From: Achromobacter pestifer
GTDB lineage: Bacteria; Pseudomonadota; Gammaproteobacteria; Burkholderiales; Burkholderiaceae_B
Length of the DNA stretch: 64,000 nt
Direction: 5' to 3'
NCBI RefSeq assembly: GCF_902859625.1
Contig: NZ_CADIJX010000012.1
Coordinates: forward strand, 1-64,000
The translations under genes and the position numbers were made by a program. Shown one piece after another: positions 1 to 8,782 of this stretch (position 1 is the first letter of the stretch; every line of letters begins with the position of its first letter). The notes under the pieces are model-generated. The model ran no database searches. It had not been told where the DNA came from and was given only the letters and a program-made list of their open reading frames with translations.

Positions 1-113
1 AAAAACGAGAACGTTGGCCGCGCGAAACCCATCATCGACGCCAGCACGATGGGTTACGTGCGGCAGGCACCTGCTTTCGCGGGTAGGCCTGGGCGCACTT
101 CACCCATCCTACC
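1..113. repeat. Nested palindromic intergenic repeat, copy 1 (left part cut by window edge)
   Basis: This is the right-hand part of a repeat unit also found at 140-282, 12473-12622, 44397-44540 and 59744-59922. It shows the inner pair AACCCATC / GATGGGTT and ends in CACCCATCCTAC at about 101-112. It shares a long block (AAAACGAGAACGTT followed by GCCGCGCGAAACCCATCATC) with copy 2, so the two copies here are a tandem duplication. Nothing in it looks coding. Confidence 0.8.
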
Positions 114-139
114 GTTCCGATACCGCAGCGCGCACGGGT

Positions 140-282
140 CCGTAGGATGGGTGTAGCGCGGCAGACCTCGGAGAAAAACGAGAACGTTTGCCGCGCGAAA
201 CCCATCATCGAGGCCAGCACGATGGGTTGCGTGCAGCAGGCACCTGCTTTCGCGGGTGGACCTGGACCCGCCTCACCCATCC
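140..282. repeat. Nested palindromic intergenic repeat, copy 2
   Basis: The unit starts with CGTAGGATGGGTGTAGCGCG, has the inner inverted pair AACCCATCATC / GATGGGTT around 199-227, and ends in CACCCATCC. It lies just upstream of the response-regulator operon. An open frame runs through it into the response regulator, but the repeat-derived part is not credible protein. Confidence 0.8.
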
Positions 283-362
283 CCCCCAAGCACGCAACTC
301 CCCCAATTGCGCTCGCACCCCTTACACTGCCTCCGAAAACCATAACAATACGGAGGCGTGAC

Positions 363-1034
363 ATGCGCATTTTGCTGGTCGAGGACAACCTTGATCTGGG
401 CGATGCCGTGGAAAGCAAGCTGCGCTCGGCTGGCCATAGCGTGCAATGGGTACGCGACGGCGTGGCCGCCTTGCGTTGGGGGCTGGACGAAACCTGGGAC
501 GCGCTGGTGCTGGATATCAATCTGCCGGGCAAGGATGGCTTCACGGTCATCCGGGAGCTGCGCTCGGCCGGCCTGGAAGCGCCGGTGCTGGTGATGACCG
601 CCCGGGCGGAAATTGAAGACAAGATCGATATGCTGGACTTGGGGGCCGATGACTATCTGGTCAAGCCTTTCGACCTGCGTGAACTTGAAGCACGGCTGCG
701 CGCGCTGATGCGGCGGCCCGCCGGGCAGATCAGCAGCACCACGGCGTACGGCAACCTCAGCATGGACCTGGCGGGGCGCAGCGTGTCGCTGGCGGGCATG
801 CCGCTGGAGCTGGGCCGGCGCGAATTCCGGCTGCTTGAAATCCTGTTGGGCCGGATTGGCCAGACCGTGGCCAAAGAGCGGCTGATGAACCAGTTGTTCG
901 ACATGGACGACGGCTCGCTCAATGCGCTGGAACTGCTGATCTCGCGGCTGCGCAAGAAGCTGGCCGGCGCATCCATCGATATCGTCACCGTGCGCGGCGT
1001 CGGCTATCAAGCACGCAGCCATGAGCCTTCCTGA
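363..1034 (+). CDS. Two-component response regulator, OmpR/PhoB family
   Basis: A 223-residue DNA-binding response regulator. The receiver domain (about 1-115) has the acidic pair E7-D8, the phospho-acceptor D51 in LVLDINLPG and the conserved K of LVKPF. A winged-helix trans_reg_C domain follows (about 125-220, ending in VRGVGYQ). The ATG at 363 is chosen because it starts the classical MRILLVEDN and has GGAGG seven bases upstream; the frame is open further up only through a repeat. The gene overlaps the kinase gene by 14 bp, so the two are translationally coupled. It most likely controls the downstream ABC transporter genes (inference from context). Confidence 0.95.
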   Translation: MRILLVEDNLDLGDAVESKLRSAGHSVQWVRDGVAALRWGLDETWDALVLDINLPGKDGFTVIRELRSAGLEAPVLVMTARAEIEDKIDMLDLGADDYLVKPFDLRELEARLRALMRRPAGQISSTTAYGNLSMDLAGRSVSLAGMPLELGRREFRLLEILLGRIGQTVAKERLMNQLFDMDDGSLNALELLISRLRKKLAGASIDIVTVRGVGYQARSHEPS

Positions 1035-3507
1035 AAGCGCCTCGATCCGCCGCCGCGTCTTCACCTTGGGCGCGGCGCTGCTGGCATGCGCCTTGATCGG
1101 ACTGGTGTTCTTTCTGCGCGGCTATGCCCAGCGCGCCGCCGAGCAGGCGTTTGACCGCCTGCTGGCCGCGTCCGCGCTGACGATCGCCGGATCCGTGCAG
1201 ATCGACGACGGTGGAGTAACCGTGGAACCGCCCGTGTCGTCGCTGGCGATGCTGTCGGGCGGTGAGCGTGTGTTCTACGAAGCGCGCGCCTCCAATGGGC
1301 GGCTGATCACGGGCTATGCCGATCTGGCGCCGGACCTGCCACTGGCGCAGGCCGCCACCCCAGTTTTCGCCTATCTGACCTATCACGACGAACCCGTGCG
1401 CGTCGCCACCGTGGGACGCCTGGTTTCCGCCAGCCAACATGCCGGCTGGGTGACCGTGCGCGTGGCCGAAACCTTGGGATCACGCAACGAACTGGCCGAC
1501 GAGATCCTGGGGCGCGGCGTACTGCCGCTGCTGGTGGTGTCGCTGGTGGCGCTGGGATTGCTGTGGTTCGGCGTACAGCGGGCGTTCGCACCGCTGGCCA
1601 TGCTGGAACGGGAGCTTCGCACCCGCGCCCCCGAAGACCTGACCCCGGTGACCACGCCCGTGCCGCGCGAAGTGCGACGACTGGTCGAAGCGCTGAATGC
1701 CTTCATGCAACGCCTTTCCATCATCATGGATACCTTGAACACGCTGGTGGCCGACGCCACGCACCAGGTGCGCACACCCCTGGCCTCGCTGCGCGCCCAA
1801 GCCGAAGTGGCGCTGGACGAAACCGATCCCAAGCGGCTGCGTGAACGCATCGGCCGCATCCATCTGAACGCCACCCACGCCAGCCAGTTGATCAACCAGC
1901 TGCTGATGGACGCCACCATCACGCATCGCCTTGGCAAAGGGCCGCTTGCGCCGGTGGGCGTGGCCGAAACCATCAATGAAACGCGCCGAAGAATCGGGCC
2001 GCTGGAAGCCGAACGATTGCGCATCGACATTGCGCCCGACGTGCGGCGTGCCCGCATCGCCGGAGACCGCGTGGCGCTGCGCGAGATGCTGCGCAACCTG
2101 GTGGACAACGCCTTGCGCTACGCGCCCGATGGCACGGTGGACATCCAGGCAACGCCGGTGGCGGGGTTCCGCGTTGCATTGACGGTATCCGACCGCGGCC
2201 CCGGCATCTCCGATGACGAGAAGGAAGCCGTGCAGCAACGCTTCACCCGGGGCCGGGCCGGAGAATCGCAGCCGGGCTCTGGTCTGGGGTTGGCGATTGT
2301 GCGTTCGGTGGCAATGGCGCATGGCGGCTCATTGTGGCTGCATGACCGGCCGGGCGGCGGCCTGTCCGCAAAGATCATCCTGCCATTGGTGCCCCAGGCA
2401 TCGGGTCGCAACCTGGCGGCCTGGCTGGGTGCGGCCTGCACGGCCGCCATGCTGTTGATGGCTACTCCTGGCCCCGTGCAGGCGGCCGACCTGGCGGAGA
2501 TCGTCACACGCTATCCCGCGCCGCAACCCACGCCGCGCACGCTGGTCATCGCCGGCCCCACCGACACGCCGGTTGTCGCCCCGCTGATCCAGGGATTCCA
2601 GTCGCTGCGGCCCGATGTCACGGTCGTGTATCGAGAAATCAGCAGCCGGGATCTCTACGAGGCGACCATCGACGGGCGCCTGACCAATGTCGACGTGCTG
2701 ATGAGTTCAGCGTCCGACCTGCAAATACGGTTGGCCAACGATGGCTATGCGCAAAGCTACACGTCGCAGTATGCGTCCAAGCTGCCATCCTGGGCGGTCT
2801 GGCGCAATGAGGTCTACGGGTTCACCTTTGAACCCGCGGTGATCGTCTACAACCCCAAGCGCTACACCGAGGCCACCGTGCCGCGCTCGCGCCAGGATTT
2901 CCTGCGCTTGCTGGAGCGCGAACAGGCCAGCCTGCAAGGCCGCGTCGGCACCTACGACATCGCCGCCAGCAGCCTGGGCTACCTGTTGGCCGAACAGGAT
3001 GAACTGGTGTCATCCAACTTCTGGGGCTTGGCCAACGCGATGGGGCAAGTGGGCGTGCGGCTGTCGCCCACCAGCGCACAGATCCTGGATGCCATCGAGA
3101 ACGACGAGCTGGACCTGGGCTACAACATCCTGGGCTCTTACGCGCTGTCACGCCAAGCAGCTGGCAGCAAGATCGGCGTGGTGTTCCCGCAGGACTACGT
3201 GCTGGTGCTGGCGCGTTCGGTGCTGATCTCGCGGCGCGCGCCCAGCCCCGACCTGGCCCGCGCGCTGGTGGACTGGCTGCTGTCGCCGGCCGGCCAGCAA
3301 GTGGCCTCCAGCCACGCGGCATTGGGCTCCATCATGGAAGACACGCCGGGCCGCTGGACATCCGAGGCGGTGCTGGCGCGGTCCCAAGGCATCGTGCAGC
3401 CGGTGGTGCTAAGCCCCGCCCTGTTGGTGGGATTGGACCAGCGGCGGCATTCGCGCTTCGTGCAGAACTGGGTGCGGCTGGTGACGGACACGCCAAAGCG
3501 TCCATAG
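1021..3507 (+). CDS. Sensor histidine kinase with C-terminal periplasmic solute-binding domain (fusion)
   Basis: An 828-residue protein. Residues 14-36 and about 165-187 are membrane helices around a periplasmic sensor domain. A short linker leads to a HisKA domain with phospho-acceptor H248 (ATHQVRTPL) and an ATPase domain with N363 (NLVDNALRY), DRGPGIS at 391 and GSGLGLA at 419-425. The usual end of a kinase is near residue 458. The frame continues through a hydrophobic stretch (466-482) ending in a signal-peptidase-like PVQA/AD site near 488, then a complete ABC-type solute-binding domain (489-828). That domain is clearly homologous to the next gene product: both share LPxWAVW, TYDI, YNILGSYA and a DYxLVLxR block. 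The third hydrophobic segment would place the domain outside the membrane. The domain order is unusual, since sensor binding domains normally precede the kinase. The frame is uninterrupted. Confidence 0.92.
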   Translation: MSLPESASIRRRVFTLGAALLACALIGLVFFLRGYAQRAAEQAFDRLLAASALTIAGSVQIDDGGVTVEPPVSSLAMLSGGERVFYEARASNGRLITGYADLAPDLPLAQAATPVFAYLTYHDEPVRVATVGRLVSASQHAGWVTVRVAETLGSRNELADEILGRGVLPLLVVSLVALGLLWFGVQRAFAPLAMLERELRTRAPEDLTPVTTPVPREVRRLVEALNAFMQRLSIIMDTLNTLVADATHQVRTPLASLRAQAEVALDETDPKRLRERIGRIHLNATHASQLINQLLMDATITHRLGKGPLAPVGVAETINETRRRIGPLEAERLRIDIAPDVRRARIAGDRVALREMLRNLVDNALRYAPDGTVDIQATPVAGFRVALTVSDRGPGISDDEKEAVQQRFTRGRAGESQPGSGLGLAIVRSVAMAHGGSLWLHDRPGGGLSAKIILPLVPQASGRNLAAWLGAACTAAMLLMATPGPVQAADLAEIVTRYPAPQPTPRTLVIAGPTDTPVVAPLIQGFQSLRPDVTVVYREISSRDLYEATIDGRLTNVDVLMSSASDLQIRLANDGYAQSYTSQYASKLPSWAVWRNEVYGFTFEPAVIVYNPKRYTEATVPRSRQDFLRLLEREQASLQGRVGTYDIAASSLGYLLAEQDELVSSNFWGLANAMGQVGVRLSPTSAQILDAIENDELDLGYNILGSYALSRQAAGSKIGVVFPQDYVLVLARSVLISRRAPSPDLARALVDWLLSPAGQQVASSHAALGSIMEDTPGRWTSEAVLARSQGIVQPVVLSPALLVGLDQRRHSRFVQNWVRLVTDTPKRP

Positions 3508-3635
3508 CAAGAGCAGGGATTACCCCTAGCCGCAACCTGTCGCCATGACAGGACGACGACAGACGCCACCTCCTAAGATGGCCGCAGGCTGGACCCAGAT
3601 CCCGCTGTAGACCCATTCCAATCGGAGACAAACAC

Positions 3636-4733
3636 ATGCTTGCCAAGTCCCAACTGGCGGCCGCCTGCGCCGCAGCATTCGCCATCGCCACCGGTAGCGC
3701 TTTTGCCCAGGCCGTGCCCGCGGGTTACCCGGCCGACTACCAGAAGATCCTGGACGGCGCCAAGAAGGAAGGCAAGGTCGTCATCTATTCGACCACCGAC
3801 ACCAAAGCCGCCGGCCCCATCATCAAGGGCTTTGAAGCGCTGTATCCGGGCGTCAAGGTCGAATACAACGACATGAACAGCACCGAGCTCTACAACCGCT
3901 ACATCAGCGAACAGGCGGCGGGCGGCAGCAGCGGCGACATCGTCTGGAGCTCGTCGATGGACTCGGCGCTGAAACTGGCCACCGACTACGCCCTGCAATA
4001 CAAGTCGCCCGAATCCGGCAAGCTGCCGGCCTGGGCGGTGTGGAAGGATTCGGCCTACGGCACCACGTATGAGCCAGCCGTATTCATCTACAACAAGCGC
4101 CTGATCCCGGCCGCCGAAGTGCCGACCACGCACAGCGCCCTGGGCAAGCTGATCGCCAGCCAGCCAGACAAGTTCAAGAACAAGGTCACGACCTACGACA
4201 TCGAAAAGTCGGCGGTGGGCTTCATGCTGGCGGTGCAGGACAAGGCCAATGACCCCAAGTACTTCGACACGCTCAAAGAAATTGCCAAGGGCGGGCTGAT
4301 CGTGCAGTCGTCCACCGGCACCATGATGGAACGTGTGTCGTCGGGCGAAAACCTGATCGGCTACAACATCCTGGGCTCTTACGCTGAAACGCGCGCCAAG
4401 TCCGACCCGTCGCTGGGCGTGGCCTACCCGACCGACTACGCGCTGGTGCTGTCGCGCGTGGCGTTCATCAGCAAGAAGGCCAAGAACCGCAACGCGGCCA
4501 AGCTGTGGATGGACTACCTGCTGTCGCAGAAGGGCCAGGAAATCATGGCCAACCAGGCCGATCTGGCCTCGGTGCGCGATGACATCGAAGGCGACAACGA
4601 TGTCGACGGCATGACCAAGAAGCTGGGCGCTTCGCTCAAGCCGATCCCGGTCAATGAAACGCTGCTGGACTACCTGGAACAGAACAAGCGTTTGCAGTTC
4701 ATCAAGGACTGGCGCGCTGCGGCGGGCAAGTAA
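3636..4733 (+). CDS. ABC transporter periplasmic substrate-binding protein (AfuA/FbpA-like)
   Basis: A 365-residue exported binding protein. It has a signal peptide with probable cleavage after A24 (AFA/QA), then a two-lobed class II binding fold of the ferric-iron/sugar-phosphate/thiamine group. It is the free partner of the permease and ATPase genes downstream and a paralogue of the binding domain fused to the kinase; a run of more than 20 bases around YNILGSYA is identical in the two genes. Substrate cannot be read from the sequence. Relatives include iron binders, and the AfuABC family also includes a hexose-phosphate importer, so an organophosphate is a reasonable alternative. GGAGA precedes the ATG. 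Confidence 0.88.
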   Translation: MLAKSQLAAACAAAFAIATGSAFAQAVPAGYPADYQKILDGAKKEGKVVIYSTTDTKAAGPIIKGFEALYPGVKVEYNDMNSTELYNRYISEQAAGGSSGDIVWSSSMDSALKLATDYALQYKSPESGKLPAWAVWKDSAYGTTYEPAVFIYNKRLIPAAEVPTTHSALGKLIASQPDKFKNKVTTYDIEKSAVGFMLAVQDKANDPKYFDTLKEIAKGGLIVQSSTGTMMERVSSGENLIGYNILGSYAETRAKSDPSLGVAYPTDYALVLSRVAFISKKAKNRNAAKLWMDYLLSQKGQEIMANQADLASVRDDIEGDNDVDGMTKKLGASLKPIPVNETLLDYLEQNKRLQFIKDWRAAAGK

Positions 4734-4739
4734 TGCCGC

Positions 4740-4828
4740 GCGGATTCAAGGCAGCCTGCCTGCCCTGAATCCGCCACAGCGCGTAGCGGGCGGCACGGCG
4801 CCGCCCGCCTGACCGCCCCCGGGGCGGG
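4740..4828 (+). promoter_or_regulatory. Three hairpins between binding protein and permease genes (attenuator/3' stabiliser)
   Basis: Hairpin 1 pairs 4740-4754 with 4760-4774 (15 bp, one G-U type mismatch). Hairpin 2 pairs GCGGGCGGC at 4786-4794 with GCCGCCCGC at 4800-4808. Hairpin 3 is CCGCCCC/GGGGCGG at about 4813-4828. No U-run follows, so this is more likely an mRNA-stability or partial-termination element that raises binding protein over membrane subunits, as is common in binding-protein operons. Confidence 0.6.
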
Positions 4829-4884
4829 CTTCCCCCTACCCGGCGGCGCGACCGTCGCGTCATTCGAGACAACAGGATTTCCCC

Positions 4885-6663
4885 ATGCAGTCATTGCGCA
4901 GAAAATGGCAGTCCCTGCCGCGCGGCGTGGTGGTGTTGATCACGGCACTGGCCATCTACGTGCCGCTGTCGTTCATCATCATCCAGAGCTTTCTCTCCGC
5001 GCCGTTCTTTGCCCCGTCCAAGTTCTTCAGCCTGGACGCATTCCGCTTCATCTTTGCCGACCCCGATTTCTACAAGGCGCTGAAAAGCGGCTTTATCCTG
5101 GCCTTCGGGCTGGCCATCATCGCCATCCCGCTGGGCGGCATGCTGGCGTTCCTGATGATCCGCACGGACCTGCCCGGCCGCCGCTGGATCGAACCGCTGA
5201 TCCTGGTGCCGGTGTTCGTGTCGCCCATGGTGCTGGGCTTTGGCTACGTCGTGGCCGCCGGCCCCGTGGGCTTCTTTTCGATCTGGGCGCAGAACATCCT
5301 GGGCTTCGTGCCCTGGAACGTCTATTCGCTGACCAGCATCGTCATCATCGCCGGCCTGACGCACGTGCCGCACGCCTACCTGTACATCTCGTCGGCGCTG
5401 CGCAGCATGGGGTCCGACGTGGAAGAAGCCGCCCGCGTCACCGGCGCGTCGCCGCTGCGCGTGATGGTGTCCGTCAGCCTGCCGATGGTGCGCCCGGCCA
5501 TGCTGTATGCGACCGTGCTGCTGTTCTTCCTGGGCCTGGAAGTGTTCGGCCTGGTGCTGGTGCTGGGCGATCCCGAAGGCAACCTGGTGCTGGCAACCTA
5601 TCTGTACAAGCTGACCAATAAGCTGGGCATCCCGTCCTATCACTTGATGGCGGCGGTCGCCGTGATCCTGATCTGCATGACGATTCCGCTGGTCATGCTG
5701 CAACGTCGCCTGATGCGCACCGCCAACCGCTTCGTCACGGTCAAGGGCAAGGCCTCGCGGGCCCGTCCGTTGCCGCTGGGCAAGTGGCGCTGGGCGGCTG
5801 GCGCCGTCGTGGCTTTCTGGCTGCTGATCACCATCGTGGTGCCGCTGATGGGCGTGCTGCTGCGGGCCTTCGTGTCCAACTGGGGCATGGGCGTGTCGCT
5901 GTTCGACGTGCTGTCGCTGGATGCCTTCCGCACCGTCTTCGCGCAACCCAACCTGATCCGCGCCATCGTGAACTCGGTGGCCATCGGCGTGTTCGGCGGC
6001 GCGCTGGCCGTGATGTGCTACATGTTCGTGGGCCTGGCGATGCACCGCAAGCCCGACAACGTCACGCGCTTCATGGACTACAGCGTGCTGGTGCCGCGCG
6101 CCGTGCCGGGGCTGCTGGCCGGTCTGGCGTTCCTGTGGGTGTTCCTGTTTGTGCCGATGTGGCTGGACAATGCGCTGGACCCCGACCTGAACGGCTGGCT
6201 GTCGGGCCTGCCCTTTGCCGAATGGCTGCGCGAGAACTTCGTGGAATGGCTGCGCGCCATGCGCAGCACCATCTTCAGCGTGTGGCTGGCCTACACCGTG
6301 GTGTGGATGGCCTACGGCCTGCGCCTGATCTCGTCGACCCTGCTGCAAGTGGGACCGGAACTGGAAGAGGCCGCCCGCACCGCCGGCGCGCGCCGTGGCC
6401 AGGTCACGCGCCACGTCACCGTGCCATTGGCCAAATACGGCCTGATCGGTTCGTGGCTGCTGATGTTCCTGATCTTCGAGCGCGAATACTCCACCGGCGT
6501 TTACCTGCTGTCCCCCGGCACGGAGACCATCGGTTCCATGCTGGTGTCGCTGTGGGCCTCGGGCGCCATCGACATCGTGGCCGCGCTTTCCTTCATCAAT
6601 ATCGTTCTGGTCGTGATCGGCCTGGGCATCGCTCTGCGATTCGGAGTCAAACTTCATGATTGA
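4885..6663 (+). CDS. ABC transporter permease, double-length (FbpB/AfuB-like)
   Basis: A 592-residue inner-membrane protein with about twelve membrane helices in two tandem permease halves. Each half ends in the EAA coupling loop that contacts the ATPase: EEAARVTGA at about residue 180 and EEAARTAGA at about 494. This fused two-module arrangement is typical of ferric-iron and related importers, so one protein forms the whole channel. The start ATG follows GACAACAGGATTTCCCC. The last eight bases overlap the ATPase gene. Confidence 0.93.
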   Translation: MQSLRRKWQSLPRGVVVLITALAIYVPLSFIIIQSFLSAPFFAPSKFFSLDAFRFIFADPDFYKALKSGFILAFGLAIIAIPLGGMLAFLMIRTDLPGRRWIEPLILVPVFVSPMVLGFGYVVAAGPVGFFSIWAQNILGFVPWNVYSLTSIVIIAGLTHVPHAYLYISSALRSMGSDVEEAARVTGASPLRVMVSVSLPMVRPAMLYATVLLFFLGLEVFGLVLVLGDPEGNLVLATYLYKLTNKLGIPSYHLMAAVAVILICMTIPLVMLQRRLMRTANRFVTVKGKASRARPLPLGKWRWAAGAVVAFWLLITIVVPLMGVLLRAFVSNWGMGVSLFDVLSLDAFRTVFAQPNLIRAIVNSVAIGVFGGALAVMCYMFVGLAMHRKPDNVTRFMDYSVLVPRAVPGLLAGLAFLWVFLFVPMWLDNALDPDLNGWLSGLPFAEWLRENFVEWLRAMRSTIFSVWLAYTVVWMAYGLRLISSTLLQVGPELEEAARTAGARRGQVTRHVTVPLAKYGLIGSWLLMFLIFEREYSTGVYLLSPGTETIGSMLVSLWASGAIDIVAALSFINIVLVVIGLGIALRFGVKLHD

Positions 6664-7744
6664 GCTTTCTGTAGAAGACCTGCATCTGGACTACGGCGAC
6701 ACCCCGGTGCTCAAGGGCGTGTCGATGCAACTGCGCCAAGGCGAAGTGGTGTCCTTGCTGGGCCCATCGGGCAGCGGCAAGACGACCCTGCTGCGCGCCG
6801 TGGCCGGTCTGGAAGGCCCCAAGCGCGGCCGCATCACCATCGGCGACCGCGTGGTCTACGACGGCGGCGCCCGCAAGGAAATCCCCGCCGAGGAACGCAA
6901 CCTGGGCCTGGTGTTCCAGTCCTACGCACTGTGGCCGCACAAGACCGTGTTTGAAAACGTGGCCTACCCGTTGAAGCTGCGCAAGGTGCCGTCGGCCGAA
7001 GTGCGCGACCGCGTACAGGCCGTGCTGGACCAACTGGGCCTGGGCAAGCTGGGCCAGCGCCATCCTCACGCGCTGTCGGGCGGCCAGCAACAGCGCGTGG
7101 CCATCGGCCGGGCGTTGGTGTACAGCCCGCCCGTCATCCTGCTGGACGAGCCGCTGTCCAATCTGGACGCCAAGCTGCGTGAAGAGGCCCGCGCCTTCCT
7201 GCGTGAACTGATCATCCGCCTGGGGCTGTCGGCCCTGATGGTGACGCATGATCAGAGCGAAGCCATGGCGATCTCCGACCGCATCCTGCTGCTGAACAAC
7301 GGCAAGATCGAACAGCAAGGCACGCCGCAAGAGATGTATGGGTCGCCCTCGACACTCTTCACTGCCGAATTCATGGGCAGCAACAACCGGCTGGACGGCA
7401 AGGTCACGGAAGTGCGCGACGGCCAGGCCCGCATCGAAGGCCGGGGCTGGGCCTTGTGGGGCAAGGCCGGCGCCGACGTGGCCCAAGGCCAGGACGCCAC
7501 GGCAGTGATCCGGGTGGAACAGGTGCGCTTGGCGGATGACGCCGACGGCAACCACCTGGACATGCCGCTCCTGACCAGCATGTACCTGGGCGATCGCTGG
7601 GAATATCTGTTCCGCACCCCGGACGCGGATCCCGCCAACACGCTGGCCCTGCGCGCCTATGGTCCGGAAGGCCGCGAACCTGGCCCGTGCCGGCTGGCGC
7701 TGCCCGCCAGCAAGGTCTGGGTCTTTCCGCGCAAGTCGGCCTGA
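6656..7744 (+). CDS. ABC transporter ATP-binding protein (FbpC/AfuC-like)
   Basis: A 362-residue ATPase. It has Walker A GPSGSGKTT at 36-44, signature LSGGQQQR at 140, and Walker B LLDEP with D164/E165, followed by a C-terminal TOBE-like regulatory domain (about 240-355) as in the FbpC/PotA/MalK group. It is co-translated with the permease (ATGATTGA overlap). Together with 3636-6663 it makes a complete importer. The substrate is unknown. Confidence 0.93.
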   Translation: MIELSVEDLHLDYGDTPVLKGVSMQLRQGEVVSLLGPSGSGKTTLLRAVAGLEGPKRGRITIGDRVVYDGGARKEIPAEERNLGLVFQSYALWPHKTVFENVAYPLKLRKVPSAEVRDRVQAVLDQLGLGKLGQRHPHALSGGQQQRVAIGRALVYSPPVILLDEPLSNLDAKLREEARAFLRELIIRLGLSALMVTHDQSEAMAISDRILLLNNGKIEQQGTPQEMYGSPSTLFTAEFMGSNNRLDGKVTEVRDGQARIEGRGWALWGKAGADVAQGQDATAVIRVEQVRLADDADGNHLDMPLLTSMYLGDRWEYLFRTPDADPANTLALRAYGPEGREPGPCRLALPASKVWVFPRKSA

Positions 7745-7861
7745 CGCCCCGCCACGCGCTGCGCGGGGCCAGCCCCCGCGCACGCTTCAGAGGATGCAGG
7801 GTGGGCTGCGGCCCGTCGTCCAATAGCTGTTACAAGCCGTTGGTCGACGTGCCCGGGCGAC

Positions 7862-8782
7862 GTGGACTCGTCTTACAATGCGTCGGTGCAACGCCCTGAT
7901 CCCTCCTCCCCGCTAAGCCGTTACCTGCGGTGGCTGGGCGCTCCCGCCCAGCACTACCTGCGCATCGGCATTGCAATATCGCTGTTGGTGCACGCCGGCG
8001 CCCTGGCGTGGCGTTTTGGCGTGCCCGCCTACAGCCGCCCTCCCGTGACCAGCCTGGAGGTCGTGCTGCTGAATGCCCGCAGCGAAACGCCGCCGGACAC
8101 GCCCCGGGCCCAGGCACAGAACCAGATGAGCGGCGGCGGCAATGCCGAACGCGGCATGACCACCACCCCGCTGCCCCAGACCGGCGCCTCCGCCGAGACG
8201 ATCGTGCTGGAAGCCATGCGCCGCCGGCAGGTGCAGCTGGAGGCCGAACAAACCCGCTTGATGACCCAGTTGCGTTCGCCAGAAAAGGCCGGCGCCGAGC
8301 GCCAGGCCGTCAATCCCTGGCCGGACGGCGCCGATCTTGGGCAGGACGCCCAGGATCAGGCCAGCGTCATCCAGAATGCGCAGGTGGCCGCCCTGGCGGC
8401 GCGGGTGCAGCAGTACAGCGCGGAACCTCGCAAGCAATTCGTGGCGCCCTCGGCCGAAGCCTCGCGCTACGCGGCCTACCTGGACGCCTGGCGTGCCCGG
8501 ATCGAAACGGTCGGCACCCAGCACTACCCGGACGAGGCTCGTGGACGCATCTACGGGTCGCTGCGCATCACGGTGTCGGTACGTAGCGACGGCAGCATCG
8601 CCAACGTGGAAATCGATCAGCCCTCGCCGCACGCGGTACTGAACCAGGCCGCCCGCCGCATCGTCCAGCTGGCCGCCCCGTTCCCCCCATTTCCCCCCGA
8701 TATCGCCCGCGATACGGATGTGCTGGTCATCACCCGCACCTGGCATTTCGTCAACGACACCCTGGAAACCCAAGCCCCATGA
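7862..8782 (+). CDS. tonB: Energy transducer TonB-like protein
   Basis: A 306-residue protein with one N-terminal membrane helix (about 33-51) carrying the S40-x3-H44 motif that TonB needs to couple to ExbB/ExbD. A linker rich in Q, A and E follows, then a C-terminal TonB domain (about 215-300: YPDEARGRIYGSLRITVSV). The start is uncertain: GTG 7862 gives this length and GTG 7886 (VQRPDPSS) is an alternative. It overlaps aroE by 4 bp and no exbBD genes are nearby, so it may be an accessory TonB. Confidence 0.85.
   Translation: MDSSYNASVQRPDPSSPLSRYLRWLGAPAQHYLRIGIAISLLVHAGALAWRFGVPAYSRPPVTSLEVVLLNARSETPPDTPRAQAQNQMSGGGNAERGMTTTPLPQTGASAETIVLEAMRRRQVQLEAEQTRLMTQLRSPEKAGAERQAVNPWPDGADLGQDAQDQASVIQNAQVAALAARVQQYSAEPRKQFVAPSAEASRYAAYLDAWRARIETVGTQHYPDEARGRIYGSLRITVSVRSDGSIANVEIDQPSPHAVLNQAARRIVQLAAPFPPFPPDIARDTDVLVITRTWHFVNDTLETQAP

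Noticed and set aside
147..362. N-terminal extension of the response regulator
   Set aside because: The extra 72 codons are read through a palindromic repeat; the ATG at 363 has a strong ribosome-binding site and begins the conserved receiver domain.
4891..6657. A 588-codon minus-strand frame opposite the permease
   Set aside because: Very high H, Q, D and R content is typical of the complement of membrane-protein codons; the + strand permease is unambiguous.
7874..7879. TACAAT as -10 box of the TonB gene
   Set aside because: It lies inside the likely reading frame and has no matching -35 element at the usual distance.
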